Source: Nageia nagi (lineage: Eukaryota > Pinophyta). Taken from it: DNA of 64,000 nucleotides. A model generated the notes under the pieces. It made no database searches, was not told the DNA's origin, and saw only the letters and a program-made list of their open reading frames with translations. Position 1 is the stretch's first letter. Every line of letters starts with the position of its first letter. This document shows positions 54,939 to 64,000 of this stretch, one piece after another. The DNA lies in NCBI GenBank assembly GCA_050084985.1, contig JBITNC010000001.1:107136001-107200000 (forward strand). Direction: 5' to 3'. A program made the position numbers and the translations under genes.

Positions 54939-56730
54939 CCTTGCATGCATTTCAGAAAATTGAAGCAAAAAAAAAAAAAAGGATCAATTGCATATTGTTT
55001 TGGTTTTATTTTTAAATCTGTTTGCATCTTGTGGAATTACATACTAACTTAATCTGTTTGATCTGTTGCTTTGTTTTTTGTTTTCTGTGTTCTCTGGATC
55101 GTCGATGATCGTACTATAGTCGACAATGATCGCTATGAAATTGTCAACGATCTCTGAAAAATAGGTATGTTTTCTAATTCGACCTAGATACAGTAAGTGT
55201 AATTATATATTTAAAATGACAGTCGGTAAAACTGTGTGTGATCTCTCTGCTTAGAGTGCATTGAGGAAATGGGTAGTAAAAGGTTAAATGCATTAGTTAT
55301 TAATTTATTTTATGTATAATGTTATGTATTTATTTTTAATGTTTTGGGTTAAGGGTACGTATACATTAAATACTTTTTATCTTGTCTAATTATGCTCTCT
55401 CTTTGCGCTTCGTGCAATCTAAGGTGACCAGAATAGACTTGATAAGAAGGGGTAATTAATTATTCTTTTCTTTTGTATTCACATTATCATTAATTTAGTT
55501 AATTTATCCACATATAATCACCTCTTACCAAGTCTGCCCTTACCACTCCATTGGAGGTCGAAGGGATATGTGACTAGTAAGAGAAGGTAATTTACTACAT
55601 TTAATATTTTTTGAAGGAGTAAATGAATCACACTTAATTTGGAATGAACCTAAGGTAAATAAATCAGGTTTTTGGGTAGTATAAATCATATTAAAAGGTT
55701 AATGAATTGGGGGAATTCGAATACATTAAGTACTTTCACTTGACAAAGTATGCTCTCATTTTTGCGTTTTATGCGATCTTAAGTGATCAGAAATAAGTTA
55801 AGTGAAAGAGGTAAAATTTATTCACATTTAATTTTTGGAAATATACTTCACATTAAAACTCTTAAAGATGTCTACCCTTACCACTCCATTGGAGGTCGAA
55901 GGGATATGTGACTCTTGGAGGAGTAATTGAACCTCACTTAATTAATTTATCTACACTTAACGGTTTCTTACCAAGTCTGCTCTTACCACTCCATTGGAGG
56001 TCGAAGAGATATGTGACTAGTAAGAAGAGGGAATTTATCACATATAATACTTCCACAGCTGGAAGGGGTTAATGAACATCATTAATAGGTTGGATAATGA
56101 ATCACATTATAATTAAAAAGAACAACGGGGTTTACTAAGGTCAATACTCACTTAAAATAAACTTTGATTGCATCACATTAAGATTAAGATAAGTAAATGG
56201 ACATGAATGTTTGGGAGGGTAGTATGCATAAATGTATCTTACTTGTTTAAATGCATTTCATAAGGCCTTAAGAAATAATTGAACATTAACGAGTTGGATG
56301 TCACTACCAACCGTTAATTCTTACTTCTTTGTAACCACCGACATAATGCACTTGAAACCATAGAGCCAGTTACACTTGGAAGTGATGACCAAGGTAACTT
56401 TCCTTTAGGTAGGAGTCAAAAAAGAGACTCATTTAGAACCAAGCCAAAAGCCATAGAAACTTGCAAATGTTAGAATTACCCAACCTACCTTGTTTAACAC
56501 TTGACTAGTCAAAACAAACTAGGAAAATTAAAAAGATTAAAAATAAACAACCCATATCGTTCATTTAATTTAGACATTAAAAATATGCGAAAAAGTTAAA
56601 GAAGATAATCACATCGTTAAAAATAAGTTTGCATATAGGATGTTTGTGCATTTAATTATTTTCTCGAAAATATAATCTAAACGATAAAAATAGAGTTTTT
56701 TGTTTATGATGTTTGTTTATGATATTTAAA
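54939..56730 (+). other. Tat element leader with 350-bp and 42-bp repeats
   Basis: No ORF of note. CCATTGGAGGTCGAAGGGAT within a roughly 42-bp unit recurs near 55530, 55871 and 55975, and the TATGCTCTC...TTTGCG...GATCAGAA block recurs near 55390 and 55745, about 350 bp apart. These duplications account for much of the leader length. Confidence 0.8.
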
Positions 56731-59136
56731 ATGGTTCAAACCAGAAGTATGACCACTAAGAAAATGCGAGAACATCCATTTAAAATGCAAGAAATAGATT
56801 CAGACAACATGGATTTGATAGAATATTCGGTTAGGAGGCCATCTCCTTTAGATGAATCAAATTCACGGGTAGTTCGTTATGTAGGTAAAGATGGTGATTA
56901 TGGTTATAATCAATCTAGATCACAAAGACAAATTATAGATAATCCTATCGCAAGGAATGGAACGCAAGTGTTAGAAAAAGAATTGATTAAAATTCATCGT
57001 CACCTAGCTAATCATAAGGGTATTCCTAAGACGTCTTTTAGTTTATCGGGAGATGTAGAAATAATAGACCAAAAACTTGATAACCTAGAAATTGATGAGG
57101 CTAAATCTCAAGCTGAAACCATAGCGGTACCACAGATTGAGCCATATAAAATTAAATATGAAAGAATCAGTCGTCAATTATCAGATGGTCAAAGATTCAG
57201 TTCTTCAATTCAAAAGGAGGGATCTTCTTTTTCTTTTGAATTAGGAAGAAAGGAAGCATCAATAAAACAAACGGAAAAATCTTATTCCACAAAAGAAGGA
57301 TCAAATAGAAGGAAATCTAAGTTTAAAATAGAAGAGATACCTTCTTATGAAGAACTACAAAAATGACAATTATATAAAACAACAGCTGGTAAAAGATTCA
57401 TGGAAGTATATGCTGAGAATATTAAAAGGGCTGCAGACATGCAATATATCCTAGAGGAAGAAAAAAGAAAATCCGATGAACTTATTAAATTGCAAGAACA
57501 AGAGGATAAATTAAAAGAAATGGAAGATAAATTTCTTAGAGATAAAAGAAAATTCATAGAACAAGAACAAGCAAAGAAAGAAAGAAACGAATTCTTGGAA
57601 CAAGAAAAGAAAAGACTTCATAAAGAGCACGAGATTCAACTTCGTTTACAAGAATTACAACTTAAAGAATTAGAAAATGAAAAAGTAAAAAGGGAACAAT
57701 ATCTACATATGCAGAAAGAAAAACAAAGACAGTGGGATGAATATAAAAAAATAAGGAATTTGAATCTAGAAATTCCTGAAGGAAGTCAAATACAAAGATA
57801 TCGAGATCCTTACTTAGATAAACAAGAAGCGCTGGATAGAGAGATAGCCATTTTATTACAAAAGGAAATGGAAAAGGAATTAGAACTTCAAAAATTATAT
57901 GATAAACAAAAGTAAGATTCTATTAAAAATTGGGTTGAACAAACCCAAAATCAAACAAGACAACCTGATTATAAGGGAAAAGATCTACATGAAAAAGGGA
58001 TATCCTAAAAACCTCCTAGAATCCCTATTCCACGACGACATTCACCTCTTAAAATATTACCTCCACCACCGTCAGAAATTCCTTCTGACTATGAGTCTTA
58101 CATTTCAAGATCAATTTCGGAAAAGGATCTAAATACTCGGAGACATCATAGGCACACTCAAGGTCATAGAACCGATAAAGAATTAGAAAACTTTATGAAG
58201 GATTTTATAAATCGAGAAATGAATGTTCAAGGACTTCAAAAGTTAAATTACAAGAATATTTGCAATGAGCCTATTCATCCAAGTGTTCCAAAAAAGAAAC
58301 TACCATATAGGTTTGAATTTCCTAAAATAGAGCCATTTAAAGGAAGAGAAGACCCCAAAGAACACTTGAGAAAATTTACATTTTCTAGTTATCAAATAGC
58401 CAATGATGACTCATTAATGTTACATATATTTCCTATGACACTCGCAGGCCAAGCTTTGGATTGGTATAATAATTTACCTATGCATAGTTTATATACGTTT
58501 GAACAATTGGCTAATCAATTTCTTGAACATTTTAGAATCAATATTAAAGAAAAATCTTCAATTACAAATCTTACGAGATTGCAACAATTTCCTGATGAAA
58601 CCATACAAAATTACATCTCAAGATGGCGGGCTATACTCACTAGTATGCCTTATACAATACCATAAGAAGAATTGGTTAAATTATTTAGCCAAAGCTGTTT
58701 AAGACCAATAGCTAGTGTTCTCCAAATTCAACAACATAAAACTTTTGAAGAAGCTATTGCTCAGGCAGTAGTTATAGAAAGAGTTAAAATTCAATATGGA
58801 GAGCTAAAACTCAAGAAAAAAGAATACAAAAAAGGGAATCAAAATGAGAACATTAGTAAACAACCACAAAATAATCAAATAGCTACAATAGAAAATTGTG
58901 GTCCTTCTTCAAAAATAGAAGAAAGTGCTGAACCTAAACCTAAAAGAAATTTTACCCCATTATCAGAACCATTAGCCAAAATACTTAAAAAATTATGTGA
59001 TAATGGTATGATTACATTACCTGATATAAGGCTTAAAAATCCTAATGCTAAAGAAAGTAAATGGTATAAGGAAAATGAATTTTGTGCTTATCATAGGCAA
59101 AAGGGACATAATACAAATAGATGTCGAACTTTATAG
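56731..59136 (+). pseudogene. Tat element gag, one frame with several stops
   Basis: Starts ATG 56731 (MVQTRSM, the common start of plant Gypsy gag). The same frame runs through stops at 57364, 57913, 58006 and 58663 to TAG 59134. It has an N-terminal basic part, a long charged coiled coil at 57400-57915 (EEEKRKSDELIKLQEQEDK), the gag domain (FEFPKIEPFKGREDPKEHL, AGQALDWYNNLP, RLQQFPDETI), and a zinc-knuckle variant CAYHRQKGHNTNRC (CX2HX4HX4C), a form found in Tat/Athila elements. All breaks are stops, not indels. Confidence 0.88.
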
Positions 59137-61439
59137 CACAAAATTCAAGACTTGATAGATAGTCAAAAGATAGATGTGGATAATCCTGTTGTGCCTTCAA
59201 ATCAAAATTTAGGGATATATCAAAACCCCTTACCTTCACATCAGGCTAATAATGTGGCAATTATCCCAAATCAACTGAACTATATAGGGGATAATAAGGA
59301 TATACCATTTATAGGAACTATAGATGATTTAATACATATGATTGGTATAGCCACAAGAGCACAACAATATCAGAATAAATAGGATAATCCTCAAAAAAAT
59401 TAATCGATATCAAACCCAATTAATATACAACTTATACTTTCTCCGCAGCAACCTAAAGTTTCGATAAAAGGTGCTCTTCAACGATAGTTAAAAATGTCTC
59501 CAGTAAAGATGACCTTATTTGAATTATTACAACAGTCTGAGAGTTATAGGGAAGCTATGAATCAAATTTTACAAGAAATTCAAGTGGATATTAGTAACCC
59601 CAATAACTTCATTTCAATAGTTGAAAGCTTGAGAATATCTCAACAACCTAGTATCACCTTCTACGAACAAGAAAAATTAAATAACGATGGACCAGGCGGA
59701 CTTGATCCACCCTTACATATAATTGGTAAGGTATATGGAAAATTATTTAAAAGAATTTTAATAGATGAGGGTTCAGCCATAAATATAATTTCAAACGCTG
59801 CATATAAAAAGCTAAATTTACCAGAATCAACTATCTTAGCTCCTTCTTTGCAAATTAGAGCTTTTAATGATGCAGTGTGTTCAACCTTGGGATCGATAGT
59901 GCTACTAATTACAGTAGGTGCTAAAACTGTCTAAACTTTATTACATATAATTGAAGGAAATATTATATAATATAATGTTCTTTTAGGACGTCCATGGATT
60001 AGAGAAATGCAATGTGTTCCATCAACTTATCATGGATGTTTAAAGTACATCTACAAGGATAAAGTTCATTGTGTGTTTAAAGATCCAGATTCTTATTCAC
60101 ATTGTAATTTAATTTTTGATACAAATGAAGTGACATTACCATCTCCCAATCTATCAACTATATTAATGAACAAAAATATGAATCAATCTGAAGTCATAAA
60201 AGTAAAAAATGATATAATTATACAAGATAAAGATACTTGAAAAAAAGTTGCTAAAACTTTAGATGAAAAGCATGGAGCGTCTTCATCAAAACAAGTAAAT
60301 ACTACATATAATAATAACCCATCCGATGTATATCCAGTAAAGATTAAATTAATGGATTTAGGGATGGGAGAATATGATATAGATGATGTGGTATTTAGTA
60401 TACCTTCATCACAAGAAATGGGAAGATTATCTGAATCACCTAGTGTGATTGGACAAATAGTGCCTTTAGGAGAAGTACCTAATCAGACAATGTTCATCTA
60501 TGCGGGAATAGTAGATCCTATATCAACAATATCCAATCAAATATATGAAGGATATTTCAATAATGATATGAAATATTTATCGCCATGTTCAAGAACATTT
60601 GTCTTAAACTATTTTAACAAATGTAATTGGTAAGGACGAGGATTGGGTCGATATGAACAAGGTCCCCGAGAAATAATTGAATTACAATACCAAGATCCCA
60701 CTGATAAAAGTGAATTAGGTTATAAGAATGGATATAAAAATCTTGGTAAATTAGGAAATTTAGAAGAAGAAAATTTTGATTATAATGAAGAAATATTAGA
60801 GAAAAAATCCATAATACAAGAAGTTGTTGATATAAGTGAAGGACAATTAAGTGAAATGGATGTCTTAGAAGGTGTCGAAAGGCTCTTTATTAATAATATT
60901 GAGCCACTCTGGAGTCATTTGGGTTTACCAAGACATATACAAGAAAAAATAAATAAAAATGTCGAATCATCAATCATTTCATATGCATATATACCATCGG
61001 TAAATATGGTTAAAATAAAAGAGAATGATATTGAAAATCAAAATAATGAACGAATAGATGAAGTTAACGAAAATCAAAATTTAATTAAAATAATAGCCAA
61101 TACTTCTACAAATGAAATGCTGATTTCTCTCTTATATCATCTAATCCTTTGGTACATGAATTCAAAAATGTAGATCATATTTGGTTCTTATGAAAGTCAA
61201 GTATGCACGAATGAACAAACTCAAGAATACGATGAAGAATATAGTGTTAATGACAATAGCTGGATACCAGTACCAAATCAATTAGAAGAAGGGTCGCATA
61301 TGCTTACTGAAAAGGTTTTAGAAATAAATATTAGTAATGATCCTCAAAATCCTAAAATTATTCAATTAGGAGAAAACCTCACGGAAAGTGAATAAGAAAA
61401 AATTATAACCTTATTAAAAGAACGAGAAAAGGTATTTGC
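59137..61439 (+). pseudogene. Tat element protease and linker region
   Basis: Continues in the gag frame. Protease at 59494-59934 with ILIDEGSAINIIS (Asp at 59764; Glu in the middle of the D-x-G triplet) followed, after stops, by LLGRPWIREMQCVPST, a motif that always follows protease in Tat/Athila elements. Then an acidic linker (60352-61173) and, near 61430, VFAWSYAD, the entry to RT. Stops occur at 59380, 59485, 59932, 60238, 60632, 61171 and 61393, among others. Confidence 0.85.
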
Positions 61440-62777
61440 ATGGTCATATGCAGACTGCCTAGGATAGATCCTAAATTAGTAGTACATAATTTAGCATTAA
61501 AGCCTGATGCTAAACCCGTTAAACAAAAATTACGCAAGATGCATCCTACTATAGCATTAATGGTAAAAGAACTCCAAAAATTATTAGAAGCCAAATTTAT
61601 ACAACCTATAGATTATTCAGATTGGATATCTAATATGGTACCTATGAAAAAACCAAGTGGAAAAATAAGAATATGCACAAATTTTCATGATCTTAACAAA
61701 GCTTGTCCTAAAGATGATTTCCCACTACCTAGCATCAACAATCTGGTAGATTCAACATCAGGACATGATATGTTATCATTGATGGACAAGTTTTCTGGTT
61801 ATAATCAAATAAAAATAGCTACTGAAGATCAACATAAAACAGCTTTTATAACTCCTTGGGGTACCTTTTGTTATAAAGTTATGCCTTTTGGATTGAAAAA
61901 CACCGGGGCAACTTATCAAAGAGCTATGACTTATATATTCCATGACTATATGCATGACATAGTAGAAGATTATGTCGATGATTTGTTGGTTAGATCTAAA
62001 TATCGAGTAGATCATGGAAAAGATCTAATTAAAGTCTTACATAGATTGTTAGAACATAAAGTAAGGTTAAATAAAAAAAAATGTGTTTTTGGTGTGACTT
62101 CAGGAAAATTATTAGGATTTATTGTGTCTCGATGAGGAATTGAAATAGATCCTAGTAAAGTGAAGGTAGTAGTAGATATGCCACCTCCTACAAATCTAAA
62201 ACAATTACAGAGTTTACAGGGTAAGTTACAAGCCATTAGAAGGTTTATAGCTCAACTTTCTGATAAATGTAAACCATTTACAAAATTATTAAAAAAGGGA
62301 ATAGAATATCATTGGGGCAAAGAGCAACAAGATGCATTCTATGAAATTAAAAGATATTTATTATCTCCTCTTGTCTTAAGTCCACCAAGAAAAGATGTAC
62401 CTTTTTTGTTATATATTTCAGCTACTGAAACTACCTTAGGGACAATGCTTGCTCAAAAGAATGAACATAATAAAGAGCAAGCTATATATTATTTGAGTAG
62501 AACCCTAGTGAGCTACGAGATTAAGTATATATATTTGGAAAAATTATGTCTTACTGTCATTTTTGCTACTAAAAAACTTCGACATTATATGGTTAATCAT
62601 ACAACACATGTCATTTCTAAAGTAGATCCATTGAAATATATGATGAATAAAACTTATCAAAATTCAAGAACTATAAAGTGGATAATGCACTTAATTGAAT
62701 TTGATTTACATTTTATTGGACAAAAGTCAATAAAAGGACAAGTAATTGCTGATTATCTCGCTGAGGCCTCATTGTAA
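61440..62777 (+). pseudogene. Tat element reverse transcriptase and first RNase H
   Basis: A frame change near 61455 moves the coding into another frame, which then stays the same to the end. RT: RKMHPTIALMVKELQKLL, NMVPMKKPSGKIRICTNF, LNKACPKDDFPLP, SLMDKFSGYNQI, TPWGTFCYKVMPFGL and catalytic YVDD at 61972-61983. A TGA at 62133 interrupts the connection (SR-stop-GIEIDP). RNase H 1: FLLYISATETTLGTMLAQ, and YLEKLCLTVIFATKKLRHYM. All RT metal-binding positions visible are kept. Confidence 0.92.
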
Positions 62778-63617
62778 GATGATAAACCACTTGTCGTTGA
62801 ATTACTCGATGATGGAGTGTTTCAATTAGATAAAATTGAAATACCTGTAGAACCAGAAAATGATTGGGACATGATAATACACTTTGATGGTTCTCGATGT
62901 GAACAAGGTGGTGGAGCAGGTGTTGTATTCATAACACAGTAAGGTATCCCTATACCTTATTCATTTAAACTAAAATTCCCTTGTACTAATAATAATGCAG
63001 AATATGAAGCTTTGATATTAGCATTAAAAATTACTATTAAATTAAAACTTAAAAGAATAAAGCTCATTGGAGATTCTTTACTTATCATAAATCAAGTGAA
63101 AGGAACTTATCAATGTAAAGAGCCTTTACTTCAAAAGTATAAAGCATTAGTCGAAGAATTATTAAAATCTTTTGACCAATTTAGTATAGAAGCAGCACCA
63201 AGATCATCTAATAGATTTGCAGATGCTATGGCTTCTATTGGATCTCTTATCCCAGAGGATCCTAAAAAATCTTCAATTCAAGTTGAGATAATTCAATTAT
63301 CTCAATCATCGTTACAATGGAAAGATGAAGAAAAAAGTGTATTAAATATTGACATAAATGATAAAGATAATTGGTATAAAGAATTGATAGACTTTTTAAA
63401 ATTTGAAAATCTTCCTACAAACCTTAATAAGTCAGCACGACGAGCTTTTAAAATTAAAGCAACGAAATATTATTTGTTTGGGGACGTTTTACATCGACAA
63501 AATTTTAATGGTATTTTACTCAGATGTCTTGAATGGAATGATGTTAAAAAGGCTATATCTTCTGCCCATGATGGAACATGTGGAAGACATTTTAATGGTG
63601 TTGCAATTGTAAAATGA
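62778..63617 (+). pseudogene. Tat element archaeal-type second RNase H and integrase N-terminus
   Basis: Same frame as RT. The second RNase H has IIHFDGSRCEQGGGAGVV (first catalytic Asp), NNAEYEALILAL (Glu), IGDSLLIINQVKG (Asp) and RSSNRFADAMAS (last Asp), the full D-E-D-D set, with a TAA at 62939 inside. It is followed by a linker and the integrase N-terminal region (VLHRQNFNGILLRCL, HDGTCGRHFNG). Having two RNase H domains places the element in Tat with good confidence. Confidence 0.88.
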
Positions 63618-64000
63618 TTAATACAAATGGGGTATTATTGGCCAACTATGGAAAAATATTGTTGTGAATATGTTAAAAAATGTTTTAAATGTCAACAATA
63701 CGCTCATTTATTTTCACAACCATCTCAAGAACTACATCCTATACAATCACTTTGGCCATTCTCTAAATGGGCATTAGATTTAATAGGACAAATTACACCT
63801 ACATCTTCTGGTGGACATAAGTTCATAATTATAGTGACTGAATATTTTACCAAATGGGTAGAGGCTATTCCCATGACTTCCACTGTTGGCTCACGAATCG
63901 CGAATTTTATAGAAAATTATATTATATGTAGATTTGGTGTGCCAAATCAATTAATTATGGATAATGGAAAATTTTTTAAAAATAAGGATGTAAAACAAAT
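63618..64000 (+). pseudogene. Tat element integrase, cut by the window edge
   Basis: After a TGA at 63615 the frame gives MGYYWPTMEKYCCEYVKKC and CQQYAH (zinc site cysteines), WALDLIGQITP (first catalytic Asp) and IMDNGKFF (second Asp). The catalytic Glu and C-terminus lie to the right of the window. Confidence 0.9.

Larger units (their letters stand above)
52221..64000 (+). mobile_element. Tat-lineage Ty3/Gypsy element, 5' part (continues beyond the window)
   Basis: Begins TGTAGACACTC inside the Gypsy-2 integrase. Long LTR (to about 54916), a non-methionine-type PBS, a repeat-bearing leader, gag starting MVQTRSM, protease, RT, a first RNase H, a second RNase H and integrase. A second, archaeal-type RNase H between the normal one and integrase is the hallmark of the Tat lineage (Ogre, Grande, Retand). 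Coding is nearly colinear but carries more than a dozen stops and one frameshift. The 3' LTR is outside, so the TSD cannot be checked. Confidence 0.88.

Overview
This window is plant nuclear DNA that reads best as a conifer or other gymnosperm with a large, repeat-rich genome. The evidence is one conserved P-class pentatricopeptide repeat (PPR) gene whose two coding exons lie 31.6 kb apart, surrounded and filled by LTR retrotransposons, simple repeats and AT-rich DNA. Species cannot be fixed from sequence alone, and a large-genome angiosperm is not excluded. One 100-base run of N (2307-2406) is an assembly gap.

Layout. 1-7091: nested, decayed Copia elements on the minus strand. Element A (1-5471) has its 5' LTR split by a solo LTR of a second family with a perfect ACTAT target duplication. 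A itself sits inside the RNase H region of element B. 7098-7262 holds an RNase H-like tail of another retroelement, and 7263-10570 is AT-rich with no gene seen. 10661-10849 is coding exon 1 of the PPR gene. 10850-42484 is its intron. It contains, in order, an almost complete Copia element (12552-21297, minus, TSD CTTGG), a tRNA-derived SINE (21459-21620, minus, 11-bp TSD), a long LTR element with no recognisable gag-pol but with its own ORFs and three tandem arrays (22151-30793, plus), an older decayed repeat region, and a Ty3/Gypsy element (33444-40092, plus, TSD GAGCC). 42485-43609 is exon 2 with the stop codon. 43610-46811 is intergenic, followed by an 11-copy 59-bp tandem array, a heavily mutated Gypsy element (about 47427-52220), and a large Tat-lineage Gypsy element with dual RNase H (about 52221 to beyond the right edge) inserted into that element's integrase.

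How it fits together. The only gene with a likely host function is the PPR gene, predicted to act on organellar RNA. Three large LTR elements account for 24.0 of the 31.6 kb of its intron. The three related Copia-type elements share a several-kilobase leader that starts with a conserved splice-donor-like GTGAG/GTAAA just after the primer binding site. In the most complete copy an acceptor-like site lies 2 bases before the gag ATG, so the leader may be an intron. The leader centres differ between copies, and one carries what looks like a captured LRR-protein first exon. No element is intact: protease frameshift and stop (Copia), loss of the RT catalytic core (Gypsy-1), and many C-to-T type stops (Tat element). 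I found no CRISPR, rRNA, functional tRNA gene or bacterial-type operon.
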